Part shown: one piece after another, positions 1 to 9,960 of the stretch
How positions within the stretch are numbered: position 1 is the first letter of the stretch
Layout: each line of letters begins with the position of its first letter
DNA from: Candidatus Obscuribacterales bacterium
GTDB taxonomy: Bacteria; Cyanobacteriota; Vampirovibrionia; Obscuribacterales; Obscuribacteraceae
Direction: 5' to 3'
NCBI GenBank assembly: GCA_019745415.1
Contig: JAIETF010000025.1
Location: 124,001-188,000, forward strand
Length of the DNA stretch: 64,000 nucleotides
The notes under the pieces: model-generated
Told to the model about the DNA's origin: nothing
What the model saw: the letters and a program-made list of their open reading frames with translations, nothing else
Databases searched by the model: none
Made by a program: the position numbers and the translations under genes

Positions 1-260
1 TGGGGACAGACCAACCAGAGCACAATCATATTGCTCAAAAGATGCAAGATACCGAAGTGCAAGAAATTGGAAGTAAAAAGCCGCCAAGGTTCACCGGTGA
101 GTACACGAGGTCCATAGCTGGAACCCCATTTGACCATTTCCATCGAATCTGGCTTGATTAGACTGGCGGTGCCGTGGCTTGCCACAAAAGCAACAAAAAC
201 AAGTAAATTCAAACCCAGCAAAATATGGGTCAAACTCAACTTTAGGGGCTTTCTCGGCAA
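1..260 (-). CDS. Rhomboid family intramembrane serine protease, N-terminal part (runs off window)
   Basis: The reverse strand encodes about 86 residues before the window ends. A first hydrophobic helix (THILLGLNLLVFVAFVAS, residues about 13-30) is followed by a soluble segment and then by WRLFTSNFLHFGILHLLSNM. That is the rhomboid signature in which the W-R motif precedes the FLH-x-G-x-x-HLLxNM helix. Rhomboids cleave membrane helices inside the bilayer with a Ser-His dyad; that dyad lies beyond this fragment. No ATG is available in frame after the upstream stop, so a TTG at 258-260 is the best start, preceded by AGCAGG at a suitable distance. The gene is divergent from the lipoprotein gene, with a shared 150-base upstream region. 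The family call is good; whether the protease is active cannot be seen. Confidence 0.8.
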   Translation of the reverse strand, partial: MPRKPLKLSLTHILLGLNLLVFVAFVASHGTASLIKPDSMEMVKWGSSYGPRVLTGEPWRLFTSNFLHFGILHLLSNMIVLWLVCP

Positions 261-413
261 GTGAACCTGCTTTCGCGGCTTAAGCCTTAGACGACTCTGC
301 TGACTCTTCTATTTTAACTTTAGCGAAAAATCGGAGCCCTTGCTTTTTGGAAGTCTAGCCTGGTGCTATGCTTTAGGTCTGTTTAGTGAATTGTCCAAGC
401 AACGAAGGTTATC

Positions 414-1043
414 ATGAGATTTACCAGTATTCTACTTGCCTCCTGCGCCATTCTCGCTCTCAGTGGCTGCGCCAAGAAGGAAGCCGTGGTAGCCGGAAAA
501 TGGGGCTATATAGACAAACAAGGTCAATTTATCATATTGCCTCAATTCGACTCAGCCTCGGAAATTAGCGACAAAGGCGCGCTGGTCTTCACCAACAAAC
601 ATTTGATGCGCCTAGACCCTGAAACCAAACAAGAATCGAAGATTCCGGTCGGTCCGGAAGACAAAGCCGAACTTCCGCCTTTGCCTGAAGTTCGTGCCGC
701 TGAAGCGGGCCCCGATACATACAAGATTTTGGACGGCGAAGCGGTAATCTTCGACCCCGCCGACAAAGAACGCGAACTGCCTTCAATCTTTCCTGAAAAA
801 GGCAGTGCCTGTGTGCGATTCGGTGAAAAATTCGCCTTTATCGGTCCAGACGGTAAATTGTCAGGTGCCATTTATGATGCAGCCCGCCCCTATCAAGAAG
901 GCAGAGCAGCAGTCAAGCAAAATGGCAAATGGGGCTTTGTCAACAAAAAAGGCGTCATGGTAGTGCCGCCTCAATATCTTGATGCCGGCTCCTTCAGCCA
1001 TGGACTGGCGCCTGTCAAGCAGAAATCGGAAGAAGAAAAATAA
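414..1043 (+). CDS. WG-repeat lipoprotein
   Basis: A 209-residue exported lipoprotein. Residues 1-19 form a signal peptide ending in the lipobox L-S-G-C, so Cys19 should be lipidated; the window also encodes an Lnt enzyme that would finish such proteins. The body carries WG-type beta repeats: GKWGYIDKQGQFIILPQFD near residues 28-46 and GKWGFVNKKGVMVVPPQYLD near 171-190, with a diverged copy (FAFIGPDGKL) between. WG repeats are common in bacterial surface proteins with no known enzymatic role. The ATG is preceded by GAAGG at good spacing. The gene ends 16 bases from the convergent addA and no terminator hairpin is visible between them. Ligand or partner unknown. Confidence 0.85.
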   Translation: MRFTSILLASCAILALSGCAKKEAVVAGKWGYIDKQGQFIILPQFDSASEISDKGALVFTNKHLMRLDPETKQESKIPVGPEDKAELPPLPEVRAAEAGPDTYKILDGEAVIFDPADKERELPSIFPEKGSACVRFGEKFAFIGPDGKLSGAIYDAARPYQEGRAAVKQNGKWGFVNKKGVMVVPPQYLDAGSFSHGLAPVKQKSEEEK

Positions 1044-1059
1044 CTAGGGCGCAAGTAAT

Positions 1060-4000
1060 TTAGACCGGATATAGAATGCCTGGTCGCGCAAAGTAAACAA
1101 AGGGAGCAAAGACAAAGCCGGTCAGAGCCTCCAGATCACGGGCGTAGCTTTGCAACTGCTCTCTATGGCGTCGGGCTTGCAATTCCGGTCCCGCCTCCAA
1201 ATGGTCGGTCTTATAGTCGACTATATACCAATTGCCGTCAGCACCTTCAAAAATCAGGTCGGGTTGTCGTTTCTTGAACTCTTCCCCAAAGCTGTCAATC
1301 AAATAGGTCATTTCTTTGAAAAGTCGCGGTGAGCCCTGTATCAAATCAAAGAGCCGGCTCTCATAATAGGTATCGAGCAGTTTAAGACCTTCTTGCAAAA
1401 GCTTCTCTAGTACTGGTCCGTGTGCCATATGAAAGCTTTGTCCAAAGGCGACGTCGCTTACATAACGCCTGAGGAAGTCTTGGTCGGGTCTAGTTTTAGC
1501 TGGCAAATTTTCCATAAGCTGGTGAAAAAAAGTACCAAGGAAATTGGAAGAGATGAGTTCACGATCAAAGCCTTCTTCGATAGCTATGTCTTCACGCTTG
1601 CTTCTAGCTGTAATACGAGTCAGACCAAGTGTATCAACCTCGGGGTCTTGAGCAGTGCGGCTCATTGCAGGCAAAAGCATGGCTTGAGATTTGATCTCGT
1701 CTTGTATTCCCACTTGGCTGGCAAATAGCTCGCCGCTGCGCCAGTCATAATGACTAAGATAGTCATTGGCAAGATAGGAGTTGAAGGGTTGCTCCTGGCC
1801 TCTGAAGTTAAGAGAGGCGCGCATAGAGCCTTGTGCCTGTGGGTTATGAGCACCAAATAAAATAGGTTGGAGCATAGTGCGGTAGTTCTTCACATTGCGA
1901 CCGCCCTCTTTCACAAAGAGAGCGAGATAATCGCGCGCCCGGGTCATCGCCACATAAAGAAGACGCTTCTTCTCTTCCCACTCCATCTCTTCATTAAGAA
2001 AGGCGGCTAGTTTGAACCAGCCCGGCTTGTCATTCTTTTCTTCCCGTGCGGTATTAAGGGCAATACCATAGTAGGGATGATAAATACACTTATCCAGCAT
2101 GGCCACTCTGCCGCCTGAAAGACAAGGCAAAGCGACGGCAGGGAACTCCAAGCCCTTGGAAGCGTGGATGGTCATTATCTTTACCGAATCTCCGCTATCG
2201 AGCGGAGCCTCACTCTCGCGCACGCCCAGTTGTCGCATCTTGGCTAAACGATCGGCAAACTCACCCGCACTGATGTGGTCGCATTCCGAAGTCATCTGCA
2301 AGAGTTTCCAGATATTGCGCGAACGCTGCCTGCCGTCGGGCGCAGCCAAGAGCGCCAAATCGAAAGCAGTATCGGCGACTATTTTATGCACAAGTTCATC
2401 GAGAGGCAAGAGAGCGGCATCTTCAATCAAGCGCTTAAGCAAACGCACAGTTTGTCCGTAAAGGTCTGGTCTTTCCTCGCCTTTGCTTAACAATCTTTGC
2501 CAGAGCGGCTGGCGCGAACCATCAGTCAGACTATGGATTAGATCATCAGTGAGCGAACAGAAAGGTGATCTCAAAACAGCCAATAAGGCATGGCCGCTTT
2601 CCTGCGGATTATCAAGAAAGCGCAGCAAGTTCTCAAAATCAAGAACCTCCTGGCGTCGCAAGAAGCCACTGCCTCCGAAGACAACAAAAGGAATGTTGTG
2701 CCTGGCGAAGACTTTCTCAAAATGCTGAAAATCGCCGTTCCTTTGCACCAACACAGCAAAGTCTCCGAAATTGAGAGGGCGCCTAGCCCCGCTTTTCTCT
2801 TCAATTTCAGAACCACCGACTATTTTGTCTTTTATCCATTGCGCCACAATCTGCGCTTCAAACTGTGCTTTATCACCGGGATACTCTTCGTCTTCAACGA
2901 AGCGCACAATATCAATATGATTCTCAGAGGTATCGCTTAGCGGTCGAGCGGCATTCAACGCTTCAAAAGAGGCCACATAAGAGAGAATGGACGGATCTGA
3001 ATCAAACACCTTCTCAAAGACAGCGTTAACAAAGCCCACCACATGCGGATGAGAACGGAAAGAAGCGGTGAGCTTGGTGACAAGACTCTCGCCTTTCAAT
3101 GCCGGTAAACCATGCCTGAGAGCATCGCGCCATTTGTTGAAAGTGGCGACGTCGGCACCCTGAAATTTATATATTGACTGCTTATCATCGCCGATCAAGA
3201 AAATACGAGTGCACTCTCCGGCAAGCAGACTGAGCAAGCGCGCCTGTAAATCGTTGGTATCTTGAAACTCATCAACAAGCAAGGCATGCAAACGTTCGGC
3301 AAAGAAAGCACGAGCACGAGATTGAGGCGCCGATAGAGACTCAATCGTCATGGCGATTAAATCGTTATAGTCCACCGAGTTCAACTCGGCTTTTGCAGAT
3401 TGATAGCGCTCTAGGGCCATCCTGTAGAGACTAACTATGCCGAGGATGCCCTCAAAACCGTCTTCATCAAATGAGTTGAAGCTAGGCTCAAACTTTTCTA
3501 TAAATTCATTGCAAAGAGCCTTAAGCTCTTTCAAAATTTCTTTGACAGCCTTCACATCATCGCCTCTGCCGCCACCTCGCATATTGATCGAGGCAGACTC
3601 GGCGATTAAGCGCCAGCACTGATCAATCTCTTCGGCAGGCACGGGCAAACCACTGCCCAATAGCGCCAAGCGCCGGCTAGCCTCGGCAAAGCAGGATAAG
3701 ACAAGACGACGATTCTGTTCCATCGCATCACTATCTTTGGCGATGGCATTTACTGCCGCTTCTTGCAAGAGTCTCTTCAACTTCTCGCTTTGCAAAAGTT
3801 CTTTCAAACGTTGACGCTTTACCTCGTCTAAAAGCCGATGGGCGAAATCTCGCAAAGCTTCTAGTTGAATCATGCCGGTTTGAGGATAAGCTTTGTCGAC
3901 TATGGCCAGTGTTTCATTAATCTGCATCGAGCTGCGCAACATAGACTCAAGCAGACTTTTAAGCTTGTCAAAGTCAAGCACATTCAAAACGAAAAGCTCG

Positions 4001-4497
4001 CGCTGATGAGAGGATGACTTGGCGGCGGCACCCGCCTCTGCTTCACTGAGCACAATATCTCTGATGGCGCCTTCAATCGCTTCAGAGAGAAGCTCTTTGT
4101 TGGTCAATTCATCAAGCATGGAAAACTGCGGGTCGATGCCGCAATCAGCCGAAAACAACTTGAGAATAGACTCGCACAAGGAGTGAATGGTGCCAATCTT
4201 TGCCCCGTCCACTTCAAGCATAGCCTCATGCCAACGTCTATCAAGACCCTGCGCTTTCTCGTCGGCATCTAGAGAAAGTTGCAAGAACTTACTCTTTAGG
4301 CGCGAACGCATTTCAGCAGCAGCCTTGCGGGTAAAAGTAACAGCGATGATATTTGACAAACTGGTCTCAGGATTATTGCGCAAAATCTCCACATAACGTT
4401 CGACCAGCACATGGGTCTTACCCGAGCCGGCACCGGCAGCGACCAGAACATTCTGACCGACACTCTTTACCGCCAGTTCTTGCTCTTCGGTAAGCAT
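1060..4497 (-). CDS. addA: AddA-type helicase-nuclease subunit (UvrD superfamily)
   Basis: At 1145 residues this has the size and motif order of AddA, the ATP-driven helicase and nuclease subunit that processes double-strand breaks with AddB for RecA loading. Visible motifs: Walker A AAGAGSGKT (about 19-28), VDEFQDT (about 405), GDDKQSIYKFQG (about 435), TIHASKGLEFP (about 780), LYVAMTRARD (about 852), and a C-terminal PD-(D/E)XK nuclease with DLIFEG...YIVDYKTD (about 1080-1095). Its start overlaps the addB stop by one base (TGATG), which indicates translational coupling. It could be called RecB-like, but the adjoining AddB with an iron-sulfur type nuclease makes AddAB the better name. No disruption seen. 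Confidence 0.92.
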   Translation of the reverse strand: MLTEEQELAVKSVGQNVLVAAGAGSGKTHVLVERYVEILRNNPETSLSNIIAVTFTRKAAAEMRSRLKSKFLQLSLDADEKAQGLDRRWHEAMLEVDGAKIGTIHSLCESILKLFSADCGIDPQFSMLDELTNKELLSEAIEGAIRDIVLSEAEAGAAAKSSSHQRELFVLNVLDFDKLKSLLESMLRSSMQINETLAIVDKAYPQTGMIQLEALRDFAHRLLDEVKRQRLKELLQSEKLKRLLQEAAVNAIAKDSDAMEQNRRLVLSCFAEASRRLALLGSGLPVPAEEIDQCWRLIAESASINMRGGGRGDDVKAVKEILKELKALCNEFIEKFEPSFNSFDEDGFEGILGIVSLYRMALERYQSAKAELNSVDYNDLIAMTIESLSAPQSRARAFFAERLHALLVDEFQDTNDLQARLLSLLAGECTRIFLIGDDKQSIYKFQGADVATFNKWRDALRHGLPALKGESLVTKLTASFRSHPHVVGFVNAVFEKVFDSDPSILSYVASFEALNAARPLSDTSENHIDIVRFVEDEEYPGDKAQFEAQIVAQWIKDKIVGGSEIEEKSGARRPLNFGDFAVLVQRNGDFQHFEKVFARHNIPFVVFGGSGFLRRQEVLDFENLLRFLDNPQESGHALLAVLRSPFCSLTDDLIHSLTDGSRQPLWQRLLSKGEERPDLYGQTVRLLKRLIEDAALLPLDELVHKIVADTAFDLALLAAPDGRQRSRNIWKLLQMTSECDHISAGEFADRLAKMRQLGVRESEAPLDSGDSVKIMTIHASKGLEFPAVALPCLSGGRVAMLDKCIYHPYYGIALNTAREEKNDKPGWFKLAAFLNEEMEWEEKKRLLYVAMTRARDYLALFVKEGGRNVKNYRTMLQPILFGAHNPQAQGSMRASLNFRGQEQPFNSYLANDYLSHYDWRSGELFASQVGIQDEIKSQAMLLPAMSRTAQDPEVDTLGLTRITARSKREDIAIEEGFDRELISSNFLGTFFHQLMENLPAKTRPDQDFLRRYVSDVAFGQSFHMAHGPVLEKLLQEGLKLLDTYYESRLFDLIQGSPRLFKEMTYLIDSFGEEFKKRQPDLIFEGADGNWYIVDYKTDHLEAGPELQARRHREQLQSYARDLEALTGFVFAPFVYFARPGILYPV

Positions 4498-7400
4498 CAG
4501 TCCTCCTCAGCGCCAAGCTCGGCTATTCTACAAACAGCAGAGTGATTGCATTTCTGGCAAACCTCACGCTTACTAGGCGCTACCGGAAACTGACCTTTTG
4601 CAATTTTCTCAACAAATTCAAAAATCGTTTCTCGGCTTACTTGCAAGAGATCGACCTCTTTGTCTTCAAAATCGACTTTACCGATGGCGGCACCTTTAGA
4701 GATACTGAGATAGAGTCCGGCTGTCACTTTTCCACAAGACATAAGTTCTAGATCGCTAGCTGCAGCAAAACTATAGATGGGCATCTGCAATTCACGCCCA
4801 GCTAAAATATCGTCGCTCTTGATCGGACTGGAGCCGGACTTATAATCGACAACACGCAAACGCCCCTGTCCATCGGCATCAATTCGGTCAATCCGACCTC
4901 GCAAACGCAACTCCTTAAAGGCGCCCGGCTCCAGGGTTTCAGGACGCTGCAAGACAACTTCAGAAGAGCGGGTGCCGGCAGCGACATCAACTAACTCGCC
5001 CCCGAAAGGGCGCTCAAAGAAAACTGGTTCGAAGCCGGTATTGTCCTTAATGGCACTGTTGATTTCTTCCTTTAAGAAACGCCTCAATCTAAAGGCTATA
5101 TCTTTACGCTCAAACTCCCAAAACTCGTCGAGTTTGACTTTGCGTTCCACTTGCACCCAGGTGAGCGCTGCAGCGATACATTCTTCAAAGAAAGACAAGA
5201 GAAAAGTCTGGTCGGCACTGTTGAGTCTTAGCCCGCGCTCTCTCAGACCCGAATAGAAAAGTTCCAGAGCTTTGTGATAAACCTCGCCTTTCAATCTAAT
5301 ATCGAGCCCGGCGGTTGGTTCCTCTATTTCCTCTTGCTTTAAGACATAAGAAACCCAGTACTGAAAAGGACAGCGACCATAAGTCGACAAGGCGCTAGGG
5401 CTCCAAGCACTGGGCATATCTATCTTGAGTAAACCGAGGGCAACCAAGTCGGAAAAATCGCCGCAGGCAAGCTTGCGATTTTGCCGACTCTCCGAGCTGG
5501 TGCGAGCTTCTACTATCGCTAGAGGGTCCTGCAACCGCCTGAGCAGACGTTCGCACTCCTCGGTATAATCTTGGGGTAAATTACTCTCCAAGGTCTTCTG
5601 CAAATAGTCAGAAACAGAGCCGGCGCCTTTGTACCAGAGCCTGGCCATGGCCAATTCTTCCACCGAAACCGGTCTTTGCAAAGCAGCTAGACGGGGTGGC
5701 AGACAATCGGGTAAAGCTTTAGACTGCTCGGAAGAACCAACCAGAAAGAATGACGGCACCAATTCTTCATTGGATGATTCGAAATGGGGATAAGAAAGCA
5801 AAACTTTATCTACGGCCCTCTCTAATAAGGAGCGGTAGAGAGAGAATTCAAAAGAATCATGCTGCCTGGGGTTCTCGATATCTATACCAAGAGAACCCCA
5901 CTTGCGCACTTCATCGCGGCTAAGCAAGCCAGGACGCTCAAGGCGACGAGGGAAATCACCCTCGACCAAACCAGCAATGAGCACCACACGAAAACGCCGG
6001 TTAGGAACCAGATCAGCACCGCAAACAGTGACAAACTTATCGCCGCCGGCTCTTCTTCTAAAGTTTGAATTTTCAAAAGCTTGTTCCAATCTGACAAAAA
6101 ACTGCTTATAAGAATAAAGCTCACTGCCATAGGACTGCCCTAAAAGCTCTTCTTCCCTAATCAGATCGGCAAGCACTTTACGCAGTTCGACCAAGCCCTG
6201 ATGCTCTTCCCAGGCAATGAAGGGATTAGCATACTCATCGTCGGAGGGCAAGCGCAGAAGGGCATCGATAACGTCTTCGACATGGGCGACATGAGTACTG
6301 AGACTAGCCGTTTTTTGCACAACCTCGCCTTGCAAGAGAGTAAAGAAACGCCGCAGAGCTCGCGCCTCGGCAGGCAAGTCGGTCTGCTTGATAAACTCAA
6401 GCCAATCGCTCTCTTCCACCACTACCGACTGCAGCGACTGACGGTCTAATTTATCCACCACCTCTTTATCTATGCCAAGCCATTCGTGATTGCAAAATGC
6501 ACTGCGCAAAGAACGAATAACTTCCACACGCTTAAACTTAGATAGGGGCAAAGATAGCAGTCGCCTGACATACTTAATGAGAGGCAAGGTGGCGATGGGT
6601 ATAGCTTCATCTGGAAAATAGGGAATAGAGGCTCTTTCAAAAGCCAACTTGACTGCAGGCAAATAACTCTGCAAAGAGCGTGTGACCACAACAATCTCAG
6701 ACGGAGGCACACCTCGAACCAGACAAGACTTGACCTGCCTCGCCACTTCTTCCATTTCCAGCTGCCTATCAAGAGTCGATATAAGCTCAGTTTCTACCTC
6801 AGGCACCGACTGTTCAAACTGAGTTTCCTTTAGAGCCAGTCCGCCCTCTGCAAAAGCAAGGCGCAAGCCATTTATACTCTTTTGCTTCCAGGTGTATTCA
6901 TCTAGCTTGGGCCCTTGCGAGACATAGTCGAAAGTGATCAGTGTGCGCTCGCAATGTCGAGCCAATGACGAAAGCACCGAAAGCTGCAAAGGACTGAGTC
7001 GGTCAAAGCCGTCTATGGCAAGCAATGCCGGAGGCGGCGCCGCCTTAGCCCAGAGAGGCAGAATTTCACGCACCTTAAAAGCCAACTTGCGTTCGTCATA
7101 GACATTGAGTTTTTCAAGTTCGTCCCAGTAAGCCTGATAGATTGCCGCCAACTCTTGATAGCGCGATTCGGATGAAGCAGCACGAGAAAGAGTAGTGGCT
7201 ACTTCTCGCGGTGAGAGGGCGGCACGCATCAACTCATCTATCAACTCCAACATCTGAGCATGAGTGCCGGCAAAATTAGCAATCGAAGCGAAAGTATTGA
7301 GCTTCCCTATACTTTCCACCTGCTGAATAGCCTTAAGCAAAACAGCCGGTCTCAAACCATCGGCAAGAAGATGAAAATTAACGCTGGCCTGTCGCATTAT

Positions 7401-7646
7401 CAAATGACAGAGGTCGTAGAAAGGCAATATCTTGACGGCACAAAGACCAGGAGCGCCGTTCTTTCGCAAAATCTGAGCCAGTTGCTTTTCTAAAAGACCT
7501 TTATAGCGGTGAGAGGGAACGGTAAGCAAAACCGGTCTTGTGGCCAGTGGCTGCTCACGACTGTGCCGCACCAGTTCCTCCAACAACCACATGGTTTTGC
7601 CGGATCTATAGGGGCCGGTGATGAGCTCGACGCTTCTTTCGAACAT
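4497..7646 (-). CDS. addB: AddB-type helicase-nuclease subunit with Fe-S nuclease domain
   Basis: A 1049-residue partner of AddA. It starts with a Walker A (GPYRSGKT, about residues 11-18) and ends in a RecB-type nuclease domain, with GRIDRID and RLRVVDYKSG near 915-935. Four cysteines in the AddB pattern are present: one in YGRCPFQYW (about 759) and three in CQKCNHSAVC (about 1030-1040); in known AddB proteins these hold a 4Fe-4S cluster that staples the nuclease domain. Together with AddA it unwinds and trims DNA ends. It lies directly after the tRNA-Arg gene and is coupled to addA by a one-base overlap. Sequence divergence across the middle is normal for AddB. The identity rests on architecture and gene order. 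Confidence 0.88.
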   Translation of the reverse strand: MFERSVELITGPYRSGKTMWLLEELVRHSREQPLATRPVLLTVPSHRYKGLLEKQLAQILRKNGAPGLCAVKILPFYDLCHLIMRQASVNFHLLADGLRPAVLLKAIQQVESIGKLNTFASIANFAGTHAQMLELIDELMRAALSPREVATTLSRAASSESRYQELAAIYQAYWDELEKLNVYDERKLAFKVREILPLWAKAAPPPALLAIDGFDRLSPLQLSVLSSLARHCERTLITFDYVSQGPKLDEYTWKQKSINGLRLAFAEGGLALKETQFEQSVPEVETELISTLDRQLEMEEVARQVKSCLVRGVPPSEIVVVTRSLQSYLPAVKLAFERASIPYFPDEAIPIATLPLIKYVRRLLSLPLSKFKRVEVIRSLRSAFCNHEWLGIDKEVVDKLDRQSLQSVVVEESDWLEFIKQTDLPAEARALRRFFTLLQGEVVQKTASLSTHVAHVEDVIDALLRLPSDDEYANPFIAWEEHQGLVELRKVLADLIREEELLGQSYGSELYSYKQFFVRLEQAFENSNFRRRAGGDKFVTVCGADLVPNRRFRVVLIAGLVEGDFPRRLERPGLLSRDEVRKWGSLGIDIENPRQHDSFEFSLYRSLLERAVDKVLLSYPHFESSNEELVPSFFLVGSSEQSKALPDCLPPRLAALQRPVSVEELAMARLWYKGAGSVSDYLQKTLESNLPQDYTEECERLLRRLQDPLAIVEARTSSESRQNRKLACGDFSDLVALGLLKIDMPSAWSPSALSTYGRCPFQYWVSYVLKQEEIEEPTAGLDIRLKGEVYHKALELFYSGLRERGLRLNSADQTFLLSFFEECIAAALTWVQVERKVKLDEFWEFERKDIAFRLRRFLKEEINSAIKDNTGFEPVFFERPFGGELVDVAAGTRSSEVVLQRPETLEPGAFKELRLRGRIDRIDADGQGRLRVVDYKSGSSPIKSDDILAGRELQMPIYSFAAASDLELMSCGKVTAGLYLSISKGAAIGKVDFEDKEVDLLQVSRETIFEFVEKIAKGQFPVAPSKREVCQKCNHSAVCRIAELGAEED

Positions 7647-7697
7647 TTAGATATAAGTCAGAGGGCGCTTGCCCGCGCAGACAGTTCAAGTAAAACT

Positions 7698-7771
<74 letters not shown>

Positions 7772-7801
7772 ACAAGTCTGCTGTTGAAAGCCTATTATAC
7801 T

Positions 7802-9046
7802 CTATTGCTTGAGCGCGCCGACGTCCCAAAAATAAACCATATACTCTTCGCCGCCCACGGCTATGGTCTTGCCGTCGTGCGACCAGGCAACCGGCCGAGC
7901 CTTGATGCCCCGAACGGCATCGGGGAAATCTTGATAGAAGCGCTTCACAATCTTGCCACTCATGACTTCTATGATGCGTGCCCCTTCTTCTCTATCACTG
8001 ACAACTAAATAACGCCCGTCCGGACTGAAAGACAACCTATCGCCGCCGGGCAAAACAGCAAGCTCTTTAAAGTCGGCACTATCCAGTTCGACCAATTTAC
8101 CTTCCACTGTAAAGAAAGCCAATCGCTTGCCGTCCTGAGACCAACGCAGATCTCCGTAAGGCCAGCGCTTTTGATAGGTGCGCAAAATTTTGCCACTCTG
8201 AGCATCGAGAATATCAAGCCGGCAAGCCGATCTCTCCATACCAGTCGTTTGACAGACGACAGCCAGCTCTTTGCCCTCTGGGCTGAAACGAGCAAAATAG
8301 CGACCGCCCATACGGTCGGAATGATGGAAACCATAGACTTCTTTACCGTCTTTACTGCTGCGCACCGAACAACCATAGGGCTGACAAACAGCCACTAATT
8401 TTCCATCTTGAGAATACTCCACCGATGACGAGCCAACTCCCCACGAACCGCCGAGAAGTGCGGAGCCGCCCATGCTGGCCACCATGGAGACAAAATATTG
8501 AGGATCCTGCGCATGGGTGAGTGCGGCCGTTTCGGTTATAGAAATCACTTGCTCTTCTCGCCCACTCTGAGCATCATAAAGCTTGAGCACACCGGCTCCG
8601 GCGCCGGCCACCTGCTTGCCGTCGGGAGAATAAGTAACGGCATTAATATCATTGACCCGACGCAACAAGCTATTGCTGGCCAAGGAAAAACCACCGTGCC
8701 CAGCCCTTTCAGCACCAGCTATGGTGGGGTCTTGCCGCAACCGACGACTAAGTTCGCGCCTCTTCAGCTCTTCATCGGGCGAATAGCCCAGAACATTCAA
8801 AATGCGCCCGGAGGCGACTGCCACTTGGGCAGGCGGACGATTGGCATAGGAAACCGCCAAAATCTTATCGTCCGGTGAAAAATCCATATCTCTCAAGAAA
8901 GTGCGCTCAAGCGAACCTTCCTCCAAAAGCTCTAACTTTTCTTCAGCCTTTTCGACATCATCGATGTGCGAAACGGCCTGCCCCGGCGAAATAGCCAAAG
9001 CTAAGAGAAAAACAAACAGAAACAGTTTGTTTGCACTATTTGGCAA
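7802..9046 (-). CDS. Exported WD40-like beta-propeller protein
   Basis: A 414-residue protein with an N-terminal signal peptide (hydrophobic [13 protein letters not shown] followed by PGQA). The rest is a series of about 40-residue blade repeats with the typical (F/Y)SPDGK or WSQDGK turns, for example [50 protein letters not shown] and [12 protein letters not shown] followed by YFWDV. This indicates a six- to seven-bladed propeller, probably in the periplasm or on the cell surface as a binding scaffold. No catalytic residues are recognised. It begins two bases after the stop of the TPR gene, so they are almost certainly co-transcribed and may form a pair. Function unknown. Confidence 0.8.
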   Translation of the reverse strand: MPNSANKLFLFVFLLALAISPGQAVSHIDDVEKAEEKLELLEEGSLERTFLRDMDFSPDDKILAVSYANRPPAQVAVASGRILNVLGYSPDEELKRRELSRRLRQDPTIAGAERAGHGGFSLASNSLLRRVNDINAVTYSPDGKQVAGAGAGVLKLYDAQSGREEQVISITETAALTHAQDPQYFVSMVASMGGSALLGGSWGVGSSSVEYSQDGKLVAVCQPYGCSVRSSKDGKEVYGFHHSDRMGGRYFARFSPEGKELAVVCQTTGMERSACRLDILDAQSGKILRTYQKRWPYGDLRWSQDGKRLAFFTVEGKLVELDSADFKELAVLPGGDRLSFSPDGRYLVVSDREEGARIIEVMSGKIVKRFYQDFPDAVRGIKARPVAWSHDGKTIAVGGEEYMVYFWDVGALKQ

Positions 9047-9048
9047 GA

Positions 9049-9960
9049 TCAGTTCACCTCCGCCTGTCTTCTAATTTCTTCTTGACAGAGACTCTGCAGA
9101 GCCATGTCTTGCGCCGCCGCATCATCATCACCCATGGCTCGATAGATCTGGGCCCGCAAGCGATAAGTCGATGGAGCATAGGGACAGACAACCAGGGCTT
9201 GGTCGAGCAGACCCAGCGCCTCTTTGAGATGTCCCGAGCGGCGCAAAGCATCAGCGGCAAAGATATAACCGGCCAACAAAGTCTTATCTAACTCGAGCGA
9301 CTTTTTAGCCGAAGCAAGTGCATCTTTGTATTGTTTATTCTCGATGAGAATACGCGCCTTACTGGCATGGAAAGAAGCATTGCCGGGAGCAAGGACAAGG
9401 GCGCGATCGATCTCAGTGAGAGATCGACGAAAGTCTCGCGAGGAAAGACAGACAGCCTTTAGCCTATGGGCATCGGCGTTCGAATCGTCTTGCATCAAAG
9501 CCACATGAGCCAGCCACAGAGCGGCATCATCGTCGCCGGCCAGATGCAGGGACAGCCCCTGCCAGAGCGGCAAACTCTTGTCGTTGAGACTGTAGAGCGC
9601 CGCCTCTTCAAAACTTTCAGCAGCTGCCTCATATTCACTCAGCTCAAACAAAATAGAGGCCTTTGCTTTATAGCCGGCCGATTTTTCGGGAGCGGCAAGC
9701 AAAAGAGCAGCTTGCGAAAAGCGCTCTTTCAACTTATCCTCAGCCGGAATTTTCATCGTCTTCTTCAGTGCCCTAGACTTCTCCCAGGCAGATGAAAAAC
9801 TGCTCAAGCCGTCAAGATCAAGCGAGCCCCTATCGATAAGACCGCGAGATAAGCTGTTCGAAGAATTCTCTGCTAATTGGTAAGCACTAGCATGCGCACT
9901 TAAACCGGCACCGCCTGTTAAGAAAAGGAAGCAAGCCCCCAGCAAAATCTTTCTAAGCAA
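9049..9960 (-). CDS. Exported TPR protein
   Basis: About 303 residues. The open frame extends far upstream into pyrC, but the best start is a TTG at 9958-9960, preceded by AGGTGG and overlapping the pyrC stop by eight bases. From that start the protein begins with a signal-peptide-like stretch (LLRKILLGACFLFLTGG then SAHASA), whereas the longer reading would place about 58 unrelated residues in front. The mature part has TPR helices (for example AAESFEEAALYSLNDKSLPL and SFHASKARILIENKQYKDAL). TPRs bind other proteins; no enzyme domain is seen. It sits between pyrC and the propeller gene, both in the same direction. Confidence 0.75.
   Translation of the reverse strand: MLRKILLGACFLFLTGGAGLSAHASAYQLAENSSNSLSRGLIDRGSLDLDGLSSFSSAWEKSRALKKTMKIPAEDKLKERFSQAALLLAAPEKSAGYKAKASILFELSEYEAAAESFEEAALYSLNDKSLPLWQGLSLHLAGDDDAALWLAHVALMQDDSNADAHRLKAVCLSSRDFRRSLTEIDRALVLAPGNASFHASKARILIENKQYKDALASAKKSLELDKTLLAGYIFAADALRRSGHLKEALGLLDQALVVCPYAPSTYRLRAQIYRAMGDDDAAAQDMALQSLCQEEIRRQAEVN

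Noticed and set aside
1..260. Frameshift in the rhomboid fragment
   Set aside because: A first reading seemed to lose a few bases between FLH and HLL; rereading the lines showed the full FLHFGILHLLSNM in one frame.
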